Positions 1 through 5,183 of a stretch of 7,822 bases of DNA are shown one piece after another. The number at the start of each line of letters is the position of its first letter. Positions within the stretch are counted from its first letter, which is position 1. Below the pieces are notes generated by a model. That model ran no database searches, was not told the DNA's origin, and saw nothing but the letters and a program-made list of their open reading frames with translations. A program made the position numbers and the translations under genes. The stretch lies in NCBI GenBank assembly GCA_948465625.1, contig CAOJXM010000045.1, positions 1 through 7,822 of the forward strand. Direction: 5' to 3'. This DNA is from an uncultured Clostridium sp. Lineage in GTDB: Bacteria; Bacillota; Clostridia; TANB77; CAG-508.

Positions 1-59
1 TCTGCTATTTTGGTAATGTTTTCTAGTTTTGCATTTCTTGCAATTTCAATATCTCCCAT
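1..59 (-). CDS. fhs: Formate--tetrahydrofolate ligase, N-terminal fragment (partial)
   Basis: Only the first 19 codons are inside the window; the gene runs off the low-coordinate edge. The peptide starts MGDIEIARNAKLENITKIA. This resembles the conserved start of formate--tetrahydrofolate ligase (usually like 'sDIEIAqnAkm.pItEIA'), the cytoplasmic enzyme that makes 10-formyl-tetrahydrofolate from formate, THF and ATP. A perfect AGGAGG lies 5 bases before the ATG and supports the start. It follows the PAP2-family gene by 20 bases in the same direction and is probably the next gene of the same operon. The ATP-binding motif and catalytic residues lie outside the window, so the call rests on a short N-terminal match. 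Confidence 0.72.
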   Translation of the reverse strand, partial: MGDIEIARNAKLENITKIA

Positions 60-64
60 TTCTT

Positions 65-70
65 CCTCCT
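65..70 (-). promoter_or_regulatory. Ribosome binding site of fhs
   Basis: AGGAGG on the minus strand, 5 bases before the ATG at 59. It lies in the 20-base gap after the stop of the PAP2-family gene. It is the main evidence that the 19-codon fragment at the window edge is a real gene start. Confidence 0.8.
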
Positions 71-79
71 AATTTTTAT

Positions 80-511
80 TTATACAATTAGCCCTACCAC
101 AATTCCTATGATAGCTCCAACAATAACTTGAATTGGTGTATGTCCTAATACTTCTACTAATTTTTCTTGTACTTGTAAAGTAGTTAACCCTGGTGTAGAA
201 ATAATTTTGTTTAATAAGCTTGCTTGCTTTCCTGCTGCCCTTCTTACTCCTGCTGCATCATACATAACAATAAAGGCAAATACTACTGCTAAGGCAAATA
301 GTGGGCTTTGTATTCCCTCTTGTTTTCCTATTAATGTAGCAAGCACAGTTACCACAGCTGAGTGTGAACTTGGCATTCCACCTGCTCCCATGATTCTCTT
401 AAAATTAAATTTTTTGGTTACTACTAAATCATAGATTACCTTAAAAAGTTGGATTAAAAACCATACGACAAATGGCATATATAAATACTTAAATTGTGTA
501 AACGCTTCCAT
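80..511 (-). CDS. Divergent PAP2 family (DUF212) membrane protein
   Basis: This is a 143-residue membrane protein of the divergent PAP2 / DUF212 family (YuiD-like), close to the usual family length. The family signature is visible: GGMPSSHSA at about residues 44-52, YDAAGVRRAAGKQA at about 84-97 and LGHTP at about 122-126. Hydrophobic segments lie at about 9-30, 50-62, 70-85 and 127-143. The family is related to type 2 phosphatidic acid phosphatases, and the SSH and GHT elements recall the PAP2 active-site histidines. The substrate is unknown, though lipid or isoprenoid phosphates are often suggested. In Clostridia the gene is commonly found near xseB, ispA and dxs; here it follows xseB directly by 29 bases. 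An AAAGGGG ribosome binding site ends 6 bases before the ATG. Confidence 0.9.
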   Translation of the reverse strand: MEAFTQFKYLYMPFVVWFLIQLFKVIYDLVVTKKFNFKRIMGAGGMPSSHSAVVTVLATLIGKQEGIQSPLFALAVVFAFIVMYDAAGVRRAAGKQASLLNKIISTPGLTTLQVQEKLVEVLGHTPIQVIVGAIIGIVVGLIV

Positions 512-540
512 TCTCTTCCCCTTTAGCTTTTTGTTTTTTC

Positions 541-771
541 CTAATCTTTTGCGGTGAAGTCTTCTTCTTGTAATTCTCCTTCACTGTTCTTTAGTAAAAT
601 GGTAATTCTTTTTTCTGCTTCTTCTAAAATTTTACTACATTGTTTTGATAATTTCATTCCTTGCTCAAATTTTTCTACTGATTCGTCTAAGTTTAAGTCA
701 CCTTTTTCTAACTGACCTGCTATTTCTTCTAATTGTTTCATGGTTTCCTCAAAGTTAACCTTTTCTTTCAT
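541..771 (-). CDS. xseB: Exodeoxyribonuclease VII small subunit
   Basis: A 76-residue protein of normal length for the small subunit of exonuclease VII, which degrades single-stranded DNA to oligonucleotides together with XseA. The family core is clear at about residues 5-45: NFEETMKQLEEIAGQLEKG followed by LNLDESVEKFEQGMKLSKQC. The short leucine- and glutamate-rich sequence should form an antiparallel helical hairpin that binds the XseA coiled coil. It starts 25 bases after the xseA stop codon, with a GAGAGGA ribosome binding site about 9 bases before the ATG. Co-transcription with xseA fits the need for several small subunits per large subunit. The C-terminal acidic tail (about 65-76) is not conserved in the family. 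Confidence 0.96.
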   Translation of the reverse strand: MKEKVNFEETMKQLEEIAGQLEKGDLNLDESVEKFEQGMKLSKQCSKILEEAEKRITILLKNSEGELQEEDFTAKD

Positions 772-796
772 TTCTTATCGTCCTCTCTTTTCTATT

Positions 797-1972
797 TTAT
801 ACAATTTTAGCATTTCGATTACCATCCACAAATTTTAATTGTATTTCGTCTCCTGCTTTTACTGCTTCTGCTGATTTGATTGCTTTGTTGTCCATTTGTG
901 CAATACAATACCCTCTTGTTAAGGTTTTTAGTGGACTTAGTGCATCTAGCTTTGCAATTGCTTGTGCTGCTCTATTTTTCCCCTCATTTAGTTGGGTACT
1001 TATACCATGTTCTATCGTTTTTAGTAACATATCGATTTGTACATAATGCTCATTGATTTTTTGCAATGGTTCTTTAAAGGCTCTGGTTGAAATACATTTT
1101 TCGTATTTTAACCTCATGAATTCAACCTTTTTCTTTAATGAGATTTTAAATCGATTTTGATAATTTGTTAATTTGTGCTCTAATTCTACTACATCTGCTA
1201 CTGCTAATTCTGCTGCCGCTGATGGTGTTGGTGCTCTTAAGTCTGCTACAAAGTCTGCTATGGTAAAATCGGTTTCATGCCCAACAGCTGATATGACTGG
1301 CAACTTCGATGCAAAAATGGCTCTTGCTACTACTTCTTCATTAAATGGCCATAGGTCTTCTAATGACCCACCACCTCTTGCTAAGATAATAACATCTGCT
1401 AAGTTTTGCTCATTCATGGTTTGAATGGCTTCTGCAATTTTGATGCCTGCTCCTTCTCCTTGTACTGGCACTGGCAATAACCTAATGTATACATTGGGAT
1501 TTCTTCTTGTACTTACATTGATGATATCTCGTATAACAGAGCCTGTTTGTGAAGTTAATACCCCTACTACTTTTGGCATGTATGGTATTTTCTTTTTGTA
1601 TTGTATATCAAATAAACCTTCTTTTTCTAATTCTTCATAAGCCGTATAAAGACTTCCCATTCCGTCTTCTTGCATGGCTTTGCAATAAATTTGATAGACA
1701 CCATCTCGCTCAAATACCGATACGGTTCCAAATACCATGACTTTCATACCATCTCTTGGTTTGAATTTTAAGTTGGATGTATAGGTTTTGAACATGATAC
1801 ATTTGATTAATGAATGATCATCTTTTAAAGTAAAGTACAAATGACCTGTGTAATGATTTTTAAAGTTTGATATTTCTCCCTTTATTAATACATTGTTTAA
1901 CATCTCGTCATTTGCAATCTTTTCTTTTATATATTGATTCAACTCACTTACCGATATTGCTTCATATTTCAT
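797..1972 (-). CDS. xseA: Exodeoxyribonuclease VII large subunit
   Basis: The 391-residue large, catalytic subunit of exonuclease VII, a cytoplasmic single-strand DNA exonuclease in repair and DNA turnover. An N-terminal OB-fold for DNA binding spans about residues 5-100, with GEISNFKNHYTGHLYFTLKD at 32-51. The nuclease core follows, with TSQTGSVIRD (140-149), ARGGGSLEDLWPFN (198-211), GHETDFTIADFVAD (231-244) and RAPTPSAAAE (246-255), all hallmarks of the family. A coiled-coil region (about 256-340) and the terminal LSPLKTLTRGY (345-355) complete it. It is somewhat shorter than the E. coli protein (about 456), mainly in the coiled coil, as is common in Bacillota. It lies 23 bases after nusB. 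The ribosome binding site is weak: AAAGGA about 12 bases before the ATG. No better in-frame start is visible. Confidence 0.97.
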   Translation of the reverse strand: MKYEAISVSELNQYIKEKIANDEMLNNVLIKGEISNFKNHYTGHLYFTLKDDHSLIKCIMFKTYTSNLKFKPRDGMKVMVFGTVSVFERDGVYQIYCKAMQEDGMGSLYTAYEELEKEGLFDIQYKKKIPYMPKVVGVLTSQTGSVIRDIINVSTRRNPNVYIRLLPVPVQGEGAGIKIAEAIQTMNEQNLADVIILARGGGSLEDLWPFNEEVVARAIFASKLPVISAVGHETDFTIADFVADLRAPTPSAAAELAVADVVELEHKLTNYQNRFKISLKKKVEFMRLKYEKCISTRAFKEPLQKINEHYVQIDMLLKTIEHGISTQLNEGKNRAAQAIAKLDALSPLKTLTRGYCIAQMDNKAIKSAEAVKAGDEIQLKFVDGNRNAKIV

Positions 1973-1995
1973 TCGCTTTTCATTCCTTTTCTTGC

Positions 1996-2397
1996 TTACA
2001 TTTTGATTACATTGGCTAGTACTCCATTAATGAAAACATGCGAATTGTCTAAGCCATATTTTTTGGCTAATTCGATGGTTTCATTAATGCCTACTTTGTA
2101 TGGTAAGTCATTGTATTTGATTTCATAGATTGCTAATTTTAGTAAGACTAAATCTATTTTTGCTACTCTTGATAATTCCCAACCTTTTTTTAAGTTTTTA
2201 CGAATTAAGTCTTCGATTTCTTCTTTATGCTCACTTACCCCTTTTGCTACTTTACTGATGTAATCTTGTGCTTGCTTGTCTGTTATTTCGTTGTTTTCTA
2301 TATAAATGTCTATCTTTTCTTGTAATTCTTCATTGTTTTGTATTTGTAAACTATATAATAGTTTAAAGGCTTGCTCTCTTGCTGCTGAACGTTTCAT
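1996..2397 (-). CDS. nusB: Transcription antitermination factor NusB
   Basis: A 133-residue all-helical protein of the usual NusB length. NusB binds boxA RNA with NusE (ribosomal protein S10) and supports antitermination of rRNA transcription. Visible family motifs are the N-terminal MKRSAAREQAFKLLYSLQ (1-18), the central WELSRVAKIDLVLLKLAIYE (73-92), INETIELAKKYG (104-115) and the C-terminal FINGVLANV (122-130). It lies 11 bases after the DUF2273 gene, so its AAGGGG ribosome binding site overlaps that gene's stop codon and translation may be coupled. Its place between the Asp23 module and xseA is the common arrangement in Clostridia. Confidence 0.97.
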   Translation of the reverse strand: MKRSAAREQAFKLLYSLQIQNNEELQEKIDIYIENNEITDKQAQDYISKVAKGVSEHKEEIEDLIRKNLKKGWELSRVAKIDLVLLKLAIYEIKYNDLPYKVGINETIELAKKYGLDNSHVFINGVLANVIKM

Positions 2398-2408
2398 ATT
2401 TTTTCCCC

Positions 2409-2612
2409 TTACATTCTATCAATAAAATTTTTTAATTTTTCTTTTACATCGTATTTGTTTTTTTGCACATAGTTTCCTATAAACATTCCAATACAAATTA
2501 AAATAATTCCAACGATTAATTCGTATAAACGTGTAAATAGGATAACAAGTGCTATGATTGCACCAATAATGGCTCCTTTATATTCGTTCATAAAGTCTTT
2601 AAATCCGTTCAT
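2409..2612 (-). CDS. DUF2273 small integral membrane protein
   Basis: A 67-residue protein matching the DUF2273 family of small membrane proteins that accompany Asp23 and AmaP. One or two closely spaced hydrophobic segments lie at about residues 12-27 and 31-48, followed by a charged tail (about 50-67). The reading frame is open up to an ATG at 2651. I chose the ATG at 2612 because a perfect AGGAGG precedes it by 6 bases and it sits one base after the AmaP stop codon. The longer version would add 13 residues, overlap AmaP and lack a ribosome binding site. Its role is unknown; by context it probably works with AmaP and Asp23 at the membrane. Confidence 0.88.
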   Translation of the reverse strand: MNGFKDFMNEYKGAIIGAIIALVILFTRLYELIVGIILICIGMFIGNYVQKNKYDVKEKLKNFIDRM

Positions 2613-2613
2613 T

Positions 2614-3174
2614 TTATGCCTCCTTATTTGGTTGTTGTTTTGGTGTAACATCTTTTACTTTGATATTGACTGATTTTACCTCGATGTCTAAAGATTTTTT
2701 GATGATTTCTTTTATTCTGTTTTGTAAATTGGTTGATAAATCTTTGATAATGGCATCTGGGTCTGCATAGATGGTTACATCAATTTCTAAAGTACCTTCT
2801 TTGTTTGCTCTAACAATTGAACTAGCATCTGTTGCTGATTCGAATTCTTTTGCTACTCCTGTTACTAAGTTTTGTATGGTGTTTCTTGAGATGATTAGTT
2901 TTCCATTTTCGTTTTCTAGTAATACACCATCTCCCATTTGTTTTTCTGTTTTTGTTGTAGATTCAAAGAAAATACATTTTATCGCTAGTAAGATACAAAA
3001 TACGGCTACTCCTAGCACAATGTTAGATGATGTTGTATCATTTAACATTGCTTGCATAAAAGAGTGGACGTCTGTTAGACTAATCCAACCAAATATTAAT
3101 GTACTAAGGATGACTGCTATTATTAATACTATGGTTGAAAATAGTGCTAGTCCTATTCTATCTAATATTTTCAT
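2614..3174 (-). CDS. amaP: AmaP-like alkaline shock response membrane anchor protein
   Basis: A 186-residue membrane protein resembling AmaP, which in Staphylococcus aureus tethers Asp23 to the cell membrane. Two hydrophobic segments (about residues 8-32 and 51-70) are joined by a short loop of about 18 residues. After them comes a soluble, probably cytoplasmic domain at about 80-176. That domain (GKLIISRNTIQNLVTGVAKE, later TLEIDVTIYAD and LQNRIKEIIKKSLDIEVKSV) follows the alternating strand and helix pattern of Asp23-like domains, so the anchor and its partner may share a fold. It lies 18 bases after the Asp23 gene, with GGAGGA 6 bases before the ATG, and one base before the DUF2273 start. 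This compact three-gene order supports the assignment more than overall similarity does. Confidence 0.85.
   Translation of the reverse strand: MKILDRIGLALFSTIVLIIAVILSTLIFGWISLTDVHSFMQAMLNDTTSSNIVLGVAVFCILLAIKCIFFESTTKTEKQMGDGVLLENENGKLIISRNTIQNLVTGVAKEFESATDASSIVRANKEGTLEIDVTIYADPDAIIKDLSTNLQNRIKEIIKKSLDIEVKSVNIKVKDVTPKQQPNKEA
2619..2624 (-). promoter_or_regulatory. Ribosome binding site deciding the DUF2273 start
   Basis: A perfect AGGAGG on the minus strand, 6 bases before the ATG at 2612 and inside the last codons of amaP. It rules in the shorter form of the DUF2273 protein and implies translational coupling with amaP. Confidence 0.8.
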
Positions 3175-3192
3175 ACATTTTCCTCCATTTTA

Positions 3193-3624
3193 TTATCCGT
3201 TATTTTTTGCTTGTTCCTCTACCTTTTCTTCGATATCAGTACTAACACCTTGTACGTGTACATTAACTTCTAATACTTTTAGTCCTGTCATGGCTTCTAC
3301 TGCTTTTTTTACTCTGTTTTGGATTTCGAATGCAATGTCTGGTATTCTAGTTCCATATTCTACTATGATGTTGACATCAATTTTAGTTTCTTTTTCTCCT
3401 ACTTCTACTTTGATTCCTTTTGCTAAGTTTTTCTTTCCACTTAATACTTCTGTAATGCCTCCTGCAAATCCTCCTGCCATTCCTGCAACTCCTGATACTT
3501 CTGATACTGCAACTCCTGCAATAACGGCTACTACATCATCTGCAATTCTGATTTCGCTGTTTTCTTGGTTTGCTACTACAATCTCCTCTTTTACTTCTTC
3601 TACCTTGTTATTTTCATTTTCCAT
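3193..3624 (-). CDS. Asp23/Gls24 family envelope stress response protein
   Basis: A 143-residue Asp23/Gls24 family protein. Members are abundant, often stress-induced and localised near the membrane through AmaP; their biochemical role is not settled. An acidic N-terminus (about 1-22) leads into the domain: SEIRIADDVVAVIAGVAVSE (23-42), a glycine-rich turn GVAGMAGGFAGGITEVL (45-61), strand-rich VEVGEKETKIDVNIIVEYG (73-91), an amphipathic helix IPDIAFEIQNRVKKAVEAMT (94-113) and the closing strand VLEVNVHVQGV (117-127). The frame is open to an ATG at 3693, but I chose 3624. It has AGGAGG 8 bases upstream, and the longer start would lie within the promoter. It heads the operon and has its own promoter, so its level may set that of the genes behind it. 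Confidence 0.93.
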   Translation of the reverse strand: MENENNKVEEVKEEIVVANQENSEIRIADDVVAVIAGVAVSEVSGVAGMAGGFAGGITEVLSGKKNLAKGIKVEVGEKETKIDVNIIVEYGTRIPDIAFEIQNRVKKAVEAMTGLKVLEVNVHVQGVSTDIEEKVEEQAKNNG

Positions 3625-3632
3625 AACAAATT

Positions 3633-3638
3633 CCTCCT
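3633..3638 (-). promoter_or_regulatory. Ribosome binding site deciding the Asp23 start
   Basis: AGGAGG on the minus strand, 8 bases before the ATG at 3624. It rejects the upstream ATG at 3693, which has no such site and overlaps the -10/-35 region. Confidence 0.82.
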
Positions 3639-3660
3639 TACAATTTATATTATTTTTATT

Positions 3661-3691
3661 GGTATGCTTTATTTTGCATATTAAGTATACC
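3661..3691. repeat. Inverted repeat over the -10 of the Asp23 promoter (possible operator)
   Basis: Arms GGTATGCTT (3661-3669) and AAGTATACC (3683-3691) are complementary in 8 of 9 positions across a 13-base centre. The right arm contains the complement of the -10 box, and the repeat spans the expected transcription start. A second, perfect 5-bp pair nests inside it: TATGC (3663-3667) and GCATA (3676-3680). Position and symmetry suit a dimeric regulator, but short inverted repeats are common in AT-rich DNA and no known operator consensus is recognised. Confidence 0.4.
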
Positions 3692-3712
3692 AATTTTTTC
3701 TAGATTTTACAA
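3684..3712 (-). promoter_or_regulatory. Sigma-A-type promoter of the Asp23-nusB-xse operon
   Basis: On the minus strand, TTGTAA (3712-3707) and TATACT (3689-3684) are separated by exactly 17 bases. The -10 differs from consensus at one position and the -35 at two. Transcription should begin near 3677, leaving a leader of about 50 bases before the Asp23 ATG. It lies between the ATPase stop (3743) and the Asp23 gene. No strong terminator for the ATPase is visible upstream, so some read-through is possible. Confidence 0.68.
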
Positions 3713-3742
3713 CTATTTTAAGAAAATTATCAGATTTCGTTC

Positions 3743-4963
3743 CTACTTAAGCAACCAATCTAGTACATTTATTTTCTTTATTCCTTCAAAATCTGCATCT
3801 AAGTCATCATCTAATGTTAATATATATTTAGGATAATTATCATTTATCTTCTTTAAGGAAGCTAATTCCCTTTCTAATATCGCATTGTCTTCATCTGTAC
3901 TTCCTCTTGTGGTTAATGCTACTTGATAATAAATGGTGTTTTCTGAATTTTTTGCTACAAAATCAACTTCTAGGTCATCATACTTTCCAATATAAACTTC
4001 ATATCCACGTCTTAATAATTCCAGATAAACTATATTTTCTAGAATATGCCCCATATCTTTACCAGAACCTTGACCTAACATATAATATCTAAGTCCTATA
4101 TCCACTGCATAGTATTTTTCTTGCGTTTTTAAAAATTCTTTTCCTTTTATATCATATCTATTTGCTTTGTATACAATATAACTATCAATCAGTGCTTGCA
4201 CATAAATTGAAACCGTATTATAAGAATTGTTTTTTTCCAAGCCCTCAATCTTGTCACTTATGTTTTTCATACTGGTTCTGTTTCCTATGTTATCATACAA
4301 ATATTTTGTTACTCTTTCTAACGTGTTTTTATCGGTTATTCCTTTTCTTTGCATGACATCCTTAAATAAAATTGTATTGTAGATTCCATCTAAAAACAAA
4401 TTTATATTTTCTGGATTTATTTTAAATAATTCGATTGCTTGTGGAAACGAACTATATCGCAAATAATCTCTAAATTTTCTTGCTATATCTGTTTTATCTT
4501 CAAACGCAGATACATATTCTTTAAATGATAAAGGTAACATTTTAATTTCTATATATCTTCCTGTTAGTAATGTTGCCAGTTCTGATGATAAAAGCCACGC
4601 ATTTGACCCCGTTATATATAAATCTACCTCTTTGTTAATAAAAAGACTATCTACTGTTTTTTCAAATTCAACAACTTTTTGAATTTCATCTAAAAAAATA
4701 TATGTTTTTTTGCCTTTTACCAATTTTGCTTTTATATATTCATATAACTTTTTTCTATCTTGTAGTTCTTCATAATCGGCATTTTCAAAATTGATTGATA
4801 TGATTTGCCTCTCTTCTACTCCCTCTTTTTTTAAATACTCTTGAAACAACTCCAATAAAGTAGATTTACCACATCTTCTTATTCCTGTTATTACTTTTAT
4901 GATTTGTTGATCTTTGAAATTTTTTAAGATTGATAAATAGTTTTCTCTTTTTATTCTCTCCAT
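3743..4963 (-). CDS. AAA family ATPase with C-terminal DUF4143 domain
   Basis: A 406-residue protein of the AAA_14 plus DUF4143 type, of the usual length. The ATPase part shows Walker A GIRRCGKST (27-35), Walker B YIFLDEIQ (88-95) and a sensor-like ITGSNA (117-122), then LLTGRYIEIKMLPLSFKEY (132-150), typical of the family. The C-terminal half has GHILENIVYLELLRRG (305-320), LEVDFVA (331-337) and YYQVAL (345-350). This E...EVDF...QV spacing recalls PD-(D/E)XK nuclease folds, though nuclease activity is not established. The start is ATG at 4963, with GGAGGG 7 bases upstream; a TTG five codons earlier overlaps that site. The gene stands alone between a terminator and the next promoter, with its own near-consensus promoter and a large palindrome. 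Such ATPases occur sporadically among gut bacteria and their function is unknown. Confidence 0.92.
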   Translation of the reverse strand: MERIKRENYLSILKNFKDQQIIKVITGIRRCGKSTLLELFQEYLKKEGVEERQIISINFENADYEELQDRKKLYEYIKAKLVKGKKTYIFLDEIQKVVEFEKTVDSLFINKEVDLYITGSNAWLLSSELATLLTGRYIEIKMLPLSFKEYVSAFEDKTDIARKFRDYLRYSSFPQAIELFKINPENINLFLDGIYNTILFKDVMQRKGITDKNTLERVTKYLYDNIGNRTSMKNISDKIEGLEKNNSYNTVSIYVQALIDSYIVYKANRYDIKGKEFLKTQEKYYAVDIGLRYYMLGQGSGKDMGHILENIVYLELLRRGYEVYIGKYDDLEVDFVAKNSENTIYYQVALTTRGSTDEDNAILERELASLKKINDNYPKYILTLDDDLDADFEGIKKINVLDWLLK

Positions 4964-4970
4964 AAAATCT

Positions 4971-4976
4971 CCCTCC
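4971..4976 (-). promoter_or_regulatory. Ribosome binding site deciding the ATPase start
   Basis: GGAGGG on the minus strand, 7 bases before the ATG at 4963. The alternative TTG at 4978 would place the start codon on top of this site, so the ATG is preferred. Confidence 0.78.
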
Positions 4977-4986
4977 AATTATTTTT

Positions 4987-5015
4987 ATTATACTCTCTTT
5001 TTTTAGTATAGTCAA
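4987..5015 (-). promoter_or_regulatory. Near-consensus sigma-A promoter of the ATPase gene
   Basis: On the minus strand, TTGACT (5015-5010) and a perfect TATAAT (4992-4987) are separated by 17 bases. Only one base differs from consensus. The expected start near 4980 gives a very short leader that just includes the ribosome binding site. A 6-bp inverted repeat, TATACT (4989-4994) and AGTATA (5005-5010), lies across the spacer, and the 28-bp palindrome touches the -35. A promoter this strong for an accessory ATPase suggests that repression controls its level. Confidence 0.78.
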
Positions 5016-5041
5016 GTTTTTTCATAATTATGAAAAAACTT
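5014..5041. repeat. Perfect 28-bp palindrome at the ATPase -35 (candidate operator)
   Basis: The arms AAGTTTTTTCATAA (5014-5027) and TTATGAAAAAACTT (5028-5041) are exact reverse complements with no spacer. The end at 5014-5015 overlaps the -35 box TTGACT. All pairs except two C-G pairs per arm are A-T, and there is no loop, so an RNA hairpin terminator is unlikely. A binding site for a dimeric DNA-binding protein is more likely. Confidence 0.62.
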
Positions 5042-5137
5042 TATTTTTTTAATAACTTTTTTCATTTTTGTGACAATATTGTAAAAAATATTAGTTTTTT
5101 CATTGACAGTATTCTTCAAATTTGAACACATTATGAA
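5017..5137. repeat. Repeated TTTTTTCAT boxes and short palindromes upstream of the ATPase
   Basis: The 9-mer TTTTTTCAT occurs at 5017-5025, 5057-5065 and 5095-5103, that is 40 and 38 bases apart, with its complement ATGAAAAAA at 5030-5038. The half-site ATTATGAA of the large palindrome (5027-5034) recurs at 5130-5137. Two more perfect palindromes lie between: ACAATATTGT (5073-5082) and TTCAAATTTGAA (5115-5126). No gene or convincing second promoter is seen here. Spacing near a multiple of the helix repeat could allow cooperative binding, but the base composition favours chance matches. Confidence 0.4.
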
Positions 5138-5145
5138 TTACAGAA

Positions 5146-5170
5146 AAGCACTTCATTATTTGAAGTGCTT
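5146..5170 (-). terminator. Rho-independent terminator of the surface protein gene
   Basis: A perfect 10-bp stem, AAGCACTTCA (5146-5155) and TGAAGTGCTT (5161-5170), with a 5-base loop. On the minus strand it begins 13 bases after the stop codon at 5184 and is followed by TTCTGT, so the T-tract (with the last stem bases TTTTCT) is moderate. It separates the surface protein transcript from the ATPase gene. Confidence 0.82.
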
Positions 5171-5183
5171 CTCTTATTTATTT

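Noticed and set aside
1173..1740. Three plus-strand open frames inside xseA
   Set aside because: They lie opposite the conserved catalytic motifs of xseA, have no recognisable domains and overlap each other.
2409..2651. Longer form of the DUF2273 protein starting at 2651
   Set aside because: It would overlap amaP by 38 bases without a ribosome binding site, while the ATG at 2612 has a perfect AGGAGG.
3193..3693. Longer form of the Asp23 protein starting at 3693
   Set aside because: The extra 23 residues overlap the promoter, lack a ribosome binding site and do not look like the family N-terminus. The ATG at 3624 has AGGAGG at 8 bases.
2771..3703. A 310-codon open frame on the plus strand
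   Set aside because: It lies opposite amaP and the Asp23 gene, both with recognisable domains and good ribosome binding sites. Its Ser/Thr/Phe-rich translation is typical of the complement of AT-rich coding sequence.
3713..3742. A terminator after the ATPase gene
   Set aside because: I see no stable GC-containing stem with a T-tract between the stop codon at 3743 and the Asp23 promoter.
5014..5041. The 28-bp palindrome as a transcription terminator
   Set aside because: It has no loop, its stem is almost all A-T, no T-tract follows on the minus strand, and a clear terminator already exists at 5146-5170.
5103..5137. A plus-strand promoter starting with TTGACA at 5103-5108
   Set aside because: No -10 box lies at a suitable distance (the nearest TATGAA is 23 bases away) and no plus-strand gene follows.
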